Shown one piece after another: positions 38,209 through 46,762 of a stretch of DNA of 64,000 nt. The notes below the pieces were generated by a model that saw only the letters and a program-made list of their open reading frames with translations, searched no databases and was not told the origin of the DNA. Each line of letters starts with the position of its first letter. The first letter of the stretch is position 1. The DNA comes from Streptomyces pristinaespiralis (GTDB lineage: Bacteria > Actinomycetota > Actinomycetes > Streptomycetales > Streptomycetaceae): NCBI RefSeq assembly GCF_001278075.1, contig NZ_CP011340.1, positions 1,116,001 to 1,180,000 of the forward strand, in the 5' to 3' direction. The position numbers were made by a program, and so were the translations under genes.

Positions 38209-38563
38209 CGAGCACCGCCTCCAGCAGTGAACGGTCGGTGGGTGTGTGATGGCTGCGCGGCGCCCGGGCCGTGAGGGCGCCGCAGTCCACCAGGTCGGAC
38301 AGCAGCACCTTGGTGACGACGGCCGGCAGCCGTAAGTGCGCGGAGATCTCGGCGACCGACGTCGGACCGTGGCACAGGCCGAGCGCCATGGTGTGCTCCG
38401 GGCCGAGATGCGCCTGCGGCGCGGTGCCCGTGGCCATCACCAGGGAGAGCAGGTCCAGCGCGGCCGTCGGACGGGTGCGTCCCCCGCTCACCGTGTACGG
38501 ACGGATCAGCCTGCCCGCCGCGTCGTCGAGGAGCGGCCCGTCCATGGGCGAGGGCATGATCAC
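38186..38563 (-). CDS. cvnC: DUF742 protein (CvnC type)
   Basis: The product has about 125 residues: RLIRPYTVSGGRTRPT then a winged-helix-like region (SVAEISAHLRLPAVVTKVLLSDLVDCGALTARAP), the DUF742 pattern. GTG 38563 overlaps the roadblock stop as GTGA; ATG 38557 is the alternative and costs two residues. It probably adapts or binds the GTPase and roadblock proteins, and may contact DNA through the winged helix. Confidence 0.9.
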   Translation of the reverse strand: MIMPSPMDGPLLDDAAGRLIRPYTVSGGRTRPTAALDLLSLVMATGTAPQAHLGPEHTMALGLCHGPTSVAEISAHLRLPAVVTKVLLSDLVDCGALTARAPRSHHTPTDRSLLEAVLDGLRRRL

Positions 38564-38994
38564 TGCCTCACGGCGCCCGGTGCTCCGGCGGGCTGTCTCG
38601 CGGGCGTGGCCAGGTAGGGCCGCACGCTCTTGACCAGCATCGCCATCTCGTAGCCGAGTACGGCGGCGTCGGCCTCCCGTCCCGCGAGGACGGCGAGACA
38701 CGTGCCGGAGCCGGCGGTGGAGACGAACAGCAGCGTGGAGTCCAGCTCGACCACGACCTGGCGTACCTCGCCGCCGTCGCCGAAGCGCGCTCCGGCACTG
38801 CGGCCCAGCGAGTACAGGCCGGAGGCCAGGGCCGCCATGTGGTCGGCGCTGTCGTGGTCCAGACCGTGCACCGATTTCACGAGGCCGTCGGAGGAGAGCA
38901 GTACCGCGTTTCTGGTGTACGGCACACGCTGGACCAGACCGCTCAACAACCAGTCGAGGTCCGAGACATGGCCGGTCGGCACATCGCTCGCCAT
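38560..38994 (-). CDS. cvnB: Roadblock/LC7 domain protein (CvnB type)
   Basis: The product has 144 residues with the roadblock/LC7 fold: LDWLLSGLVQRVPYTRNAVLLSSDGL at the start and GTCLAVLAGREADAAVLGYEMAMLVK near the end. These proteins act as GTPase-activating or scaffold partners of CvnD. ATG 38994 has AAGGAG about 10 nt upstream. It lies 7 bp downstream of the kinase-like gene and overlaps the DUF742 gene by 4 bp. Confidence 0.92.
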   Translation of the reverse strand: MASDVPTGHVSDLDWLLSGLVQRVPYTRNAVLLSSDGLVKSVHGLDHDSADHMAALASGLYSLGRSAGARFGDGGEVRQVVVELDSTLLFVSTAGSGTCLAVLAGREADAAVLGYEMAMLVKSVRPYLATPARQPAGAPGAVRQ

Positions 38995-39001
38995 GGTGCA
39001 T

Positions 39002-40807
39002 CTACTCCTTGATGGTGGGGTCGTCACGCTGGGGGTCCGACTGACCGGGCAGCGGCGCCGCCCGTTCCGGCTGGTTCTCCGCGAGGCCGATGCCCCGCTG
39101 GAAAGCCGCCATCAGACCCGGGTCGTGCAGGGCCTCTTCGTCGTCCCTGCGTGGCGCGGGGGCGTCCCGCAACTGCGGGACGAGGTGCTCCTGGACGCGG
39201 CGCTTGGGCAGCTGGGGGCGGCCCATCGTGCCGCGGACCACCGGTCGTGCGGGCGGCGCCGCCGCATCGGGGCCCGGTCCGGCGAGCGGGTCGGGCAGGG
39301 CCGTGTGGTGGCCGTTGCCGAACCGGCCGGCCCCCGGCATGGGCCGTTCGCCGTGCTCGCCGCGCACGGGCAGGGGCGCGTCGGCCCTGACGGCGGAGAC
39401 CGGCTCCCGCTGTGCCGGCAGCATCCCGGCCTGCGCGGAGCGGTCCGGCTGCGGCAGCGACGGGGACGACACGGCCGCGGCACCGGGCCCGTGCATGTGC
39501 GGCGCGGGCGTCTGCCCGGCCGCCGTCCCGTGCTCGGCCGCGCCGTCGCGGTCGGCGCCGAGCAGGCTCTGCGGCAGCACCAGTACGGCTTGGACGCCGC
39601 CGTAGATGTTCGTCTGGAGCCGCACGGCGATGCCATGACGCCGGGCCAGCGCGGACACGACGAACAGGCCGATCCTGCCGTCCTGGAGCAGATTGGCGAC
39701 GTTGACCTGGTCGGGGTCGGCGAGCAGCGCGTTCATCTTGTCCTGCTCCTGGGGCGGCATGCCGAGCCCCCGGTCCTCGACCTCCACGGCGAGCCCGGCG
39801 GTGACGTGCTGCACGCGCAGCAGGACCTGGGTGTGCGGCGCGGAGAACAGCGTGGCGTTCTCCACCAGTTCGGCCAGCAGATGGATCACGTCGGCGACCG
39901 CGTGGCCGCGCAGTGTGCCGTCGATGGGCGGCACCAGCTTGACCCTGGGGTACTGCTCCACCTCGGCGATCGCCGACCTGAGCACCTCTGTCATGGTGAC
40001 CGGGTTGGACCACTGCCGACGGGAGATGGCGCCGCCGAGGACGGCGAGGTTCTCCGCGTGCCGGCGGATGCGGGTGGCCAGATGGTCGACGTGGAAGAGG
40101 CCCTTGAGCAGCTCCGGGTCCTCTACCTCGTTCTCCAGCTCGTCGAGCAGCTGGATCTCGCGGTGCACCAGGGACTGCAGCCGGCGGGCCAGATTGACGA
40201 AGACCTCGACCTTCTGTTCGTTGCCCACGCTGCTGGAGAGCCGGGACGCCTGCACCACGGCCGCCAGCGCGGCATCGTGCGAACGCCCCAGTTCGTGGGC
40301 GAGCAGGTCGAACTCGTCCCCGCCGGAGGGTCCTTGCTCCGGCGTACGGCGGGGCGGCGGGCCCTCGCCGCGCCGGAGTCTGTCGACGACGGTGCGCAGT
40401 TCCTCCTGGGCCCGGGCGGTGGTGCGGCGCAGCTCGGCACACCGGTCGAGCACGGACTTCGCCGCCCGGTCGGCGCCGCGCGCGGCGACGGCCACCGACG
40501 CCACGGCGAGTGCGGCCATTGCGGACAGCGCGACCCACAGGCCGGCGGACGGATCGGGAGTGGTGGCACGCAGCGTCATGACCACCGCGGTCGCTCCGCT
40601 GAGCGCGGCGACCACGGTCGGCAGGACGGCCGTGCGCAGTAGTTGGGGTCGTATGCGGGCTTCCGGCGGCGCGCCCGCGGTCCTGCCGGAAGGCGTCCCG
40701 CCGGAGGACGCCCGGCCCGCGGACGACAGTGAGCGAGCGCCTGGCCGGCCGTGCCGCCCGCCCTCACGGCGGTCGGACCGCGCGGCTGGTGCGCGTAGTT
40801 GAGACAT
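39002..40807 (-). CDS. cvnA: Conservon sensor histidine kinase-like protein (CvnA type)
   Basis: The product has 601 residues. Two hydrophobic segments near residues 55-110 place a short extracytoplasmic piece at the N-terminus. Then comes a nitrate-sensor-like helical region and a HATPase domain (HLLAELVENATLFSAPHTQV, DRGLGMP, GLFVVSALARRHG). The last 200 residues are Pro/Gly-rich and probably disordered. ATG 40807 has GAGGA 6 nt upstream; the longer frame is rejected. CvnA proteins are membrane sensors whose kinase activity is uncertain. It is the first gene of a five-gene unit. Confidence 0.9.
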   Translation of the reverse strand: MSQLRAPAARSDRREGGRHGRPGARSLSSAGRASSGGTPSGRTAGAPPEARIRPQLLRTAVLPTVVAALSGATAVVMTLRATTPDPSAGLWVALSAMAALAVASVAVAARGADRAAKSVLDRCAELRRTTARAQEELRTVVDRLRRGEGPPPRRTPEQGPSGGDEFDLLAHELGRSHDAALAAVVQASRLSSSVGNEQKVEVFVNLARRLQSLVHREIQLLDELENEVEDPELLKGLFHVDHLATRIRRHAENLAVLGGAISRRQWSNPVTMTEVLRSAIAEVEQYPRVKLVPPIDGTLRGHAVADVIHLLAELVENATLFSAPHTQVLLRVQHVTAGLAVEVEDRGLGMPPQEQDKMNALLADPDQVNVANLLQDGRIGLFVVSALARRHGIAVRLQTNIYGGVQAVLVLPQSLLGADRDGAAEHGTAAGQTPAPHMHGPGAAAVSSPSLPQPDRSAQAGMLPAQREPVSAVRADAPLPVRGEHGERPMPGAGRFGNGHHTALPDPLAGPGPDAAAPPARPVVRGTMGRPQLPKRRVQEHLVPQLRDAPAPRRDDEEALHDPGLMAAFQRGIGLAENQPERAAPLPGQSDPQRDDPTIKE

Positions 40808-41358
40808 CAGCGTCCTCGGTACGTGGGGCCCCAGGGATCGGCGTACTTCGATTGATCGGCATGACTCCACGGCGGAACCAGGGCACGCGAACGAGAGCCC
40901 ACCGTCGATCACTGGCAACACACGGTAGTCGCCGGGGGTCGGGGTGGGCCGGGCTGTTGCGAAAGTTGCCCGCTATGGGTCCTGCTCTGGTATGAGGGGT
41001 CGCACGACAGACCGAATGGGGGCGCTGCGCGGGGCGCTTTCCCCTACCCGCCCCTTCCCGTAACCGGGCTCCGCCCGGACCCTGCACCGCGCTCCGCGCG
41101 GTGTTCCGGGGGCTCCGCCCCCGGGCCCCCGCGCCTCAAACGCCGGCGAGGCTGAAGGTGCCGGGCAACTCCAACCCGCCCGGCGTTTCAAGGTGCCGGG
41201 CAACTCCAGCCCGCCCGGCGTTTGAGGGCACCGCGCGAAGCGCGGTACGCCGCCCGCAGGGCGGCACGCGGTCCGGGGGCGGAGCCCCCCGGTTACGGGC
41301 AGGGGCGGGGTGGGGACAAGCCCGCCGCAGGCGCCACGCACCCGCACCCCCGCACCCG
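40808..41358. other. Intergenic region with GC-rich repeats
   Basis: No gene is seen. The part near 40808-40930 should hold the conservon promoter. From about 41040 to 41310 the DNA is full of short inverted GC-rich units (GGGCTCCGCCCCCGG, GGCGTTTGAGG, CCGCGCGAAGCGCGG) typical of Streptomyces intergenic repeats, which may fold and end transcription from both flanking minus-strand genes. Confidence 0.6.
41155..41223. repeat. Tandem direct repeat, two 34-bp copies, period 35
   Basis: The unit beginning AAGGTGCCGGGCAACTCC and ending CCCGCCCGGCGTTT occurs at 41155-41188 and 41190-41223 with one internal difference. It ends in the GGCGTTT motif common in Streptomyces intergenic repeats. Confidence 0.8.
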
Positions 41359-42588
41359 TCAACCCGTCGGCGCCGTCTCCGGCGAGCCCGATTCCGGCGC
41401 CGCGTCACGCGCCGGCTTCGCCACCGTCGCCTCAGCCGTCGCCGTGAGCGCCGACCAGCCTTCCGCCGGCACGGTGGCCACACCGCGCCACCACGGCACG
41501 GACGGCACCGTCTCGGCCGTGGGCTCGAACGGCTCCCCCGGCCGGGGGAGCGCGATCCGCGCTCCCGCCTTCGCCGCGGCCGCGACCGTGCCCTCGCCGG
41601 GCTCCGCCCACGCGTGCGGCGCCAGATTGAACGTGGCCCAGTGGATCGGCAGCATCACACCGGCCGGCTTGCCGCCCTGAAGGTCGAGGTGGGCGCGCAT
41701 GCCCTCCTCCGGGGTCATGTGGATGTCGGGCCAGTACTCGGAGTACGCGCCGATCTGGATCATCGTCGCGTCGAACGGACCGTGCTCGGCGCCGATGTCC
41801 CGGAAGCCGGTGAAGTAACCGGTGTCGCCGCTGTGGTAGATCCGGTGTTCGGGGCCGGCGACGACCCAGGAGGCCCACAGGGTGTGCTGCTGGTTGCGCA
41901 GTCCGCGGCCGCAGAAGTGGCGGGCCGGGGTCGCGGTCAGCCGGAGGCCGCCGATCTCCGTGGTCTCGTTCCAGTCCAGCTCGCGCAGGCGGTCCGGGGA
42001 CACGCCCCACCGTTCGAGGTGGGCGCCGACGCCGAGCGGCACGGCGAAGAGGGTGTCGGTGGAGGCCAGGGCACGGATCGTGGGCAGATCGAGATGGTCG
42101 TAGTGGTCGTGGGAGATCACGACGACGTCGACGCTGCCGAGGGCGGCCAGCGGCGCGGGCACCGGGTGCAGGCGCTTGGGCCCCGCGAAGCTGAACGGGG
42201 AGCACCGCTCTCCCCAGACCGGGTCGAAGAGCACCCGGCGGCCGTCGATCTCGGCGAGCACGCTGGAATGCCCCATCCAGGTGAGCCGGAGCCCGGAGGC
42301 GGCGGGCCTGGTGAGGTCCGTGAGGGTGGTGGTGTGCAGCGGCACCGGGCGGACCGGGACGCGGCGTGTCCTCGCCTCCTTGGCGAAGTACGTCCTGGCG
42401 AACTCCACCATGGAACCGCTGGACGGTCTCGTACGCGTTCCTTCGGGGTTCTGGAAGACGCCGTCGGCGAAGTTCGGCGAGCTGCGGATGCGCGCCAGGC
42501 GCTCGCCGGCCGGGTCGGCCCCGAAAGCGGCGGGCCTCAGTGAGCGCAGCCGGGACCTCAGCGAGTGGGGGGAACCAGCGCCGGACAC
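41359..42588 (-). CDS. MBL-fold metallo-hydrolase (UlaG / NAPE-PLD-like)
   Basis: The product has 409 residues. The metal site is SHDHYDHLD (HxHxDH type), with YHSGDTGYF and LPIHWATFNLA supplying further ligands. The order LTWMGHSSVLAEIDGRRVLFDPVWGERCSP is typical of the UlaG/RomA/NAPE-PLD-like group, which hydrolyses lactones or phosphodiesters; the substrate is unknown. GTG 42588 follows AGGAGGT. The last 40 residues are low-complexity. It is a single gene, divergent from the AhpD-like gene. Confidence 0.88.
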   Translation of the reverse strand: MSGAGSPHSLRSRLRSLRPAAFGADPAGERLARIRSSPNFADGVFQNPEGTRTRPSSGSMVEFARTYFAKEARTRRVPVRPVPLHTTTLTDLTRPAASGLRLTWMGHSSVLAEIDGRRVLFDPVWGERCSPFSFAGPKRLHPVPAPLAALGSVDVVVISHDHYDHLDLPTIRALASTDTLFAVPLGVGAHLERWGVSPDRLRELDWNETTEIGGLRLTATPARHFCGRGLRNQQHTLWASWVVAGPEHRIYHSGDTGYFTGFRDIGAEHGPFDATMIQIGAYSEYWPDIHMTPEEGMRAHLDLQGGKPAGVMLPIHWATFNLAPHAWAEPGEGTVAAAAKAGARIALPRPGEPFEPTAETVPSVPWWRGVATVPAEGWSALTATAEATVAKPARDAAPESGSPETAPTG

Positions 42589-42836
42589 GGCACCTCCTGA
42601 TGCTCGGGGTCATTCCATTATGTGTGTTTCAAGGCGGAAAGGAGCGGTCTGTGAGGCCGCCCGGACCCGGTCGGCGACCAAGCACTCCGCCCTGACCAGC
42701 CAACGCCCGCCCGGGTGCCGGTGTTCCTGAACGGCGCCGGTGTGGCCGGACAGGGCCCATGGTCCATGTCACATTTCCGGGTGTGCGCTCCGTCGTGGTG
42801 GTGACAGAACACGGCTTCCCCCATGAGGAGCACGTC

Positions 42837-43433
42837 ATGGCCCGCATTTCCCTCGACCCGCGCCGCTCACTCTTCCTGCGCGCGGCCCAGTGGTACTCGA
42901 AGCGCGCGTACGGCAAGGTTCTCGACCCGGTCCGCGCGCTGGGGCACAACCCCAGGACGCTCCGGGCCTATCTGCGCTTCGAGATGGCGGTCGGCAGATG
43001 GAACAAGCTGGACGCGGATCTCAAGGCGCTCGCGGTGATGGCCTCCGCCGCCTCGATCGGCTGCAGTTGGTGCATGGACTTCGGGCACTGGGAGAACAGG
43101 CAGCGCGGGATGGACGCCCGCAAGGTGCGCGAGGTGCCCCTGTGGCGGGAGAGTGACGCGTACACCGTCCTGGAGCGTGACGTCATGGAGTTCGCGGAGG
43201 CCATGACGGCCAACCCGCCGGAGATCGACGACGATCTCGCCGCGCGGCTGGTCGCCGCACTGGGCGAGGCGGCGTTCGTGGAGCTCACGGCGATCGTGGC
43301 GGTGGAGAACCTGCGGTCCCGGATGAACACCGCCCTCGGGCTGACCAGCCAGGGCTTCAAGGACCACTGCGAGATCCCCGCACGGGAACAGGCGGCGGCC
43401 CCGGCCGCCGCCGGAGAGGTCTCCGCCGGCTGA
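42837..43433 (+). CDS. Carboxymuconolactone decarboxylase / AhpD-like family protein
   Basis: The product has 198 residues. The CxxC...H motif is visible as CSWCMDFGH (Cys76, Cys79, His84), as in AhpD-type peroxidase partners. These all-helical proteins reduce peroxides or act in thiol redox cycling; a decarboxylase role is unlikely given the cysteines. ATG 42837 has GAGGAG 6 nt upstream. A TetR gene follows 89 bp downstream on the same strand, with a palindrome between them. Confidence 0.85.
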   Translation: MARISLDPRRSLFLRAAQWYSKRAYGKVLDPVRALGHNPRTLRAYLRFEMAVGRWNKLDADLKALAVMASAASIGCSWCMDFGHWENRQRGMDARKVREVPLWRESDAYTVLERDVMEFAEAMTANPPEIDDDLAARLVAALGEAAFVELTAIVAVENLRSRMNTALGLTSQGFKDHCEIPAREQAAAPAAAGEVSAG

Positions 43434-43473
43434 CGCACGGGCGGCCGCGTCGCCGAAACGGCCTGAGGCAGGT

Positions 43474-43483
43474 CCTGTACAGG
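43474..43483. promoter_or_regulatory. Short palindrome upstream of TetR gene
   Basis: CCTGTACAGG is a perfect 10-bp palindrome 40 bp upstream of the TetR start. It is a possible autoregulatory site; the evidence is symmetry and position only. Confidence 0.35.
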
Positions 43484-43522
43484 GCTGGACTTCATCCAAG
43501 ATCGGCTGTGTACTGTGACGCC

Positions 43523-44143
43523 GTGGCCAGAGTTCGGTTGAGCGTGGCGGAGAGGCGCGAGGAGCTCCTCGGCGCCGCCGTCGAGCAGATTGAGGCGCGG
43601 GGCGTTGCGGCCGTACGGATCGCCGACGTCGCAGACGCCCTGGGGGTGAGCAGCGCCCTGGTGCTCTACCACTTCTCCACCAAGGAGAAGCTGGTGGCGG
43701 CCGCCTTCACGCACGCCGCCGACGCGGATCTGGCCCATCTCCGCAGGCTCCTCGGGCGGCGTACCACCGCGCTGCGGCGGCTGCGCGCCGCGGTGCGCTG
43801 GTACGCCCCGACCGGGCAGGCCAAGGGCTGGCGACTGTGGATCGACGCCTGGGCGGCCTCGCTGCGGGAACCGGCTCTGCGGGACGTGTCCCGTGCGCTG
43901 GACCAGCAGTGGAAGTCCGCCCTGACGGAGGTCATCGCCGAGGGCGCGGCCGCCGGCGAGTTCCCCTGCGAGGACCCGGCGGCTGCGGCCTGGCGGCTGA
44001 CGGCGTTCCTCGACGGGCTGGCCGTCCAGATGACGTCGTACGCGGGCTCGCTGTCCAGGGCCGCCATGCTCCAGTGGACCGACGAGGCCCTCGCCCGTGA
44101 GCTCGGCATCGACCACGCCGAGCTGACGGCCACGGCCCGCTGA
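43523..44143 (+). CDS. TetR family transcriptional regulator
   Basis: The product has 206 residues. The helix-turn-helix is VRIADVADALGVSSALVLYHFSTKEKLVAAAF, and the ligand domain has the TetR_C/BetI-like pattern PAAAAWRLTAFLDGLAVQMTSYAG. GTG 43523 is the likely start; GTG 43508 in frame would add five residues, and neither has a strong Shine-Dalgarno. It may regulate the AhpD-like gene just upstream or itself. It ends convergent with the DUF6745 gene. Confidence 0.85.
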   Translation: MARVRLSVAERREELLGAAVEQIEARGVAAVRIADVADALGVSSALVLYHFSTKEKLVAAAFTHAADADLAHLRRLLGRRTTALRRLRAAVRWYAPTGQAKGWRLWIDAWAASLREPALRDVSRALDQQWKSALTEVIAEGAAAGEFPCEDPAAAAWRLTAFLDGLAVQMTSYAGSLSRAAMLQWTDEALARELGIDHAELTATAR

Positions 44144-44198
44144 GGCTGTTCCCGCCCGGGACGGTGACGGCGGTGGTGGCGTCATGCCGCGTGGCGCC

Positions 44199-45224
44199 TC
44201 AGGTCTGCACCGCCGGTTCGTAGACGTCGGCGTGCATCCCGAACGTCCAGGCGACGCCCTCCCTCGCCGTGCGCGTCGTGGGCGGCACCCGCAGCCAGTA
44301 CGTCCGGTGCGAGCCGTCGGGCTCCGGCGTGGAGTTGACCACCTCGACCATCACCACGTCCTCGTCGTCGGCGAGCGCGATCCGCCACAGGATGCCGGTC
44401 TCGTCGCGGTGCACGGGCTGGGCGCCGGACTCCGCGAGATAGCGGTCGTAGCCGTAGTACTCGAGCATCACGCGGCGCAGCTCCGCGTTCTCCTCGTCGC
44501 GTATCCGTTCCGGGGTCAGGGCGGTGAGTTCACGGAGGAACTCGGCGGGCACGGGCATGCCGCGCCATGCGTAGAGGGCGAAGCCGTCCGGGAAGACGAG
44601 GGCGGGGCCGTCGCCGTTGTCGAGCCGGCCGGCCTCGTCGCGGTGCAGGCGCAAGGGCCGTTCGCAGATGACGACGGCCTTCTCGAAGGGCCACCACCAG
44701 CCGGCGTGCTCGGCGACCCGGGCCAGTCCCGTCAGCCGGTCGCTGCGTCCGTCGAAGGCGGCGAGCCACGCGGCGTCGTGCTGTCCGAGGACCGCGTCGA
44801 GAAGGACGCCCCGGATCCTCGACTCCTCCCCGGCACGGCCCGCCGCGTCATCCGGTGCCTTCTCGAGCAGCGCGTCCACGACGCCGGTGCGTATGCGCTC
44901 GGCCAGGGCGCGGGTGCCGTCCCACAGCAGCGCACCCGTGCCGGTCCACAGGGCGGTCCAGCCCCCGGGGCCCAACTCGTCGTGGACACGGCGGCGTTCG
45001 TCCGCCCAGGGGCGGGTGCGCACGTCGTCGCGGACGGAGCGCCCCGGGGCCTCCAACGCCCGTACGGCGTTCACGCCCGCGAGGGGCGAGTCCGCCCAGA
45101 TGATCCGGTCGGGCGCCGGGAGCCCCGCCGCACCGTAGGCGAGCCGCACGCCCTCCTCCGCGGCGGCCCGGTCCGCCGGTCCTGTCGCCGCCGCGATCGC
45201 CCGCCACTTGTCCGCATACCGCAT
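44199..45224 (-). CDS. DUF6745-type protein of unknown function
   Basis: The product has 341 residues and no signal peptide or membrane segments. A recognisable segment is VVICERPLRLHRDEAGRLDNGDGPALVFPDGFALYAWRGMPVP, the DUF6745 pattern (the D-G-P-A...W-R-G-M motif recurs in the family). The C-terminal 80 residues (SHRTYWLRVPP... AWTFGM) are shared with relatives. The biochemical role is unknown. ATG 45224 has GGGACGGGA upstream. It is 65 bp downstream of a 108-residue partner gene on the same strand, and the pair diverges from the STM4015-4011 operon. Confidence 0.8.
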   Translation of the reverse strand: MRYADKWRAIAAATGPADRAAAEEGVRLAYGAAGLPAPDRIIWADSPLAGVNAVRALEAPGRSVRDDVRTRPWADERRRVHDELGPGGWTALWTGTGALLWDGTRALAERIRTGVVDALLEKAPDDAAGRAGEESRIRGVLLDAVLGQHDAAWLAAFDGRSDRLTGLARVAEHAGWWWPFEKAVVICERPLRLHRDEAGRLDNGDGPALVFPDGFALYAWRGMPVPAEFLRELTALTPERIRDEENAELRRVMLEYYGYDRYLAESGAQPVHRDETGILWRIALADDEDVVMVEVVNSTPEPDGSHRTYWLRVPPTTRTAREGVAWTFGMHADVYEPAVQT

Positions 45225-45289
45225 GTGAAATCCCGTCCCCTGTTGTCGTTCTGTCCGTCGTGCCCCGCCGCCGTGCCGCCCGCCGCGGC

Positions 45290-45616
45290 TCAGTCGGCGA
45301 CGATCCGCACCGCTCCCGGCAGGTACTCCCGCTGGCGCACGACCCGGTACCACCCCTTCGGCAGCGGTATCGCGGCGTGCTCCTCGTGCACCACCCGTCC
45401 GCCTTCCGGCAGGTGAAGGAGCATCGGGCCGAACGGCCCCGGCTCGCGCACCAGTCGGCCGGGCCCCGTCACCGCGTGGGCGTGGCCCGTGACCTCGCCG
45501 AGGGCGAGCACCATCCGGCCTCGAGCGTCCCGTGGCTCCCCCGGCGCGTCGGTGACGTGCGGCGGCACGGCGTGCTCCGCGACGGACACGATCAGGACGT
45601 CCCCCTGCCGGTACAT
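45290..45616 (-). CDS. Small protein, partner of the DUF6745 gene
   Basis: The product has 108 residues: MYRQGDVLIVSV at the start, LGEVTGHAHAVT in the middle, and EEHAAIPLPKGWYRVVRQREYLPGA near the end. From memory, proteins of this pattern occur beside DUF6745 genes in actinobacteria; the function is unknown. Histidines in GHAHA and EEHAA could bind a metal, which is speculation. ATG 45616 has GGGAAGGGGA upstream. It is transcribed divergently from the STM4015 gene across a 186-bp intergenic region. Confidence 0.75.
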   Translation of the reverse strand: MYRQGDVLIVSVAEHAVPPHVTDAPGEPRDARGRMVLALGEVTGHAHAVTGPGRLVREPGPFGPMLLHLPEGGRVVHEEHAAIPLPKGWYRVVRQREYLPGAVRIVAD

Positions 45617-45802
45617 GGCTCTCCCCTTCCCGCCGGACGCCCGCTGCGTCCGACCTGTTCCCGACGTTAAGGGGAGGGTCTGACAACGGCGTCCGGCGTC
45701 GCCGCGGCGGCCCGGCCGCCCCGCGGGCGGGGCTGTCAGTGGCCCTTGGTAGAACTGCTCACACGTCAGCCGATCAAGCCTCACCGGTGTCTGGAGCCCG
45801 TC

Positions 45803-46762
45803 ATGACCATCTCGGACCATCTGCAGGAGTGGTACGGCCTGCCCGCGTTCGACTTCCCCGACACCGAGGCCGAGGCCGCGTCCGGGACCACGCTGCCCGC
45901 GCCGGAGGGCGTGGCCTGGCGGATCTCCGTCGACTCCTACGACAGCGAGGAGGAGTGGGAGGAGGCGTTCGCCCGCTTCGTCGCGACGGTGGACACCACG
46001 CGGGTACGTGCGCTGATCGTCGGCTCGTGGAGCGAGGCCTACGAATCCGGTCCCGGGGAGGTCATCTCGGCGCTGCTCGGAGCGAAGGAGAAACTGCCGC
46101 GGCTGCGCGGGCTGTTCGTCGGCGACATCACGTTCGAGCAGTGCGAGATCTCCTGGATCAACCAGGGCGAGGTGACCCGACTGCTCGACGGCTTCCCGGA
46201 GCTCGAGCACTTCGGTGTGCGCGGCGGCCAGGACCTGGTGTTCCCGGCGGTGAAGCACGAGCGGCTGGAGACCCTGGTCGTGGAGAGCGGCGGTCTGGAC
46301 GTGGCCGTGGTCCGCGGTATCGCGGCGAGCGACCTGCCGGCGCTGGAGAATCTCGATCTCTGGCTCGGCACGTCGTGGTACGGGGCGAACGCGGACGTGT
46401 CGGACCTGGAGCCGTTCCTGTCGGGGACCCGGCTGCCGAGGCTGCGGTATCTGGCGCTGCGCAACAGCGAGATACAGGACGAGATCGCGGTGGCGCTCGC
46501 GGGCGCCCCGGTCGTGGCCCGCCTGGAGACGCTGGACCTGTCGATGGGCACCCTGGGCGACGACGGCGCGGAGGCGCTGCTGAACGGCCAGCCGCTGACG
46601 CACCTCAAGAAGCTCGATCTGCACCACCACTTCATGAGCGAGGCGATGGTGCAGCGCCTGTCCGACGCCCTGGTGCCGGCCGGGGTGGAGCTCGACGTCT
46701 CCGAGTCGGAGGGCAACGGTTCCGGCGACAGGGAAGACCGATACACGGCCGTCGCCGAGTGA
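45803..46762 (+). CDS. STM4015 family leucine-rich-repeat protein
   Basis: The product has 319 residues. Repeated units of the type LPRLRGLFVGDI, LPALENLDLWLG, LPRLRYLALRNSEI and LETLDLSMGTLGDDGAEALL form LRRs, following an N-terminal region DHLQEWYGLPAFDFPD that I recall as characteristic of STM4015 proteins. LRRs normally bind proteins, so it may be a scaffold or substrate-recognition part of the island. ATG 45803 has GGAG upstream. Its stop overlaps the next start (GTGA), so the five genes form a coupled operon. Confidence 0.88.
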   Translation: MTISDHLQEWYGLPAFDFPDTEAEAASGTTLPAPEGVAWRISVDSYDSEEEWEEAFARFVATVDTTRVRALIVGSWSEAYESGPGEVISALLGAKEKLPRLRGLFVGDITFEQCEISWINQGEVTRLLDGFPELEHFGVRGGQDLVFPAVKHERLETLVVESGGLDVAVVRGIAASDLPALENLDLWLGTSWYGANADVSDLEPFLSGTRLPRLRYLALRNSEIQDEIAVALAGAPVVARLETLDLSMGTLGDDGAEALLNGQPLTHLKKLDLHHHFMSEAMVQRLSDALVPAGVELDVSESEGNGSGDREDRYTAVAE

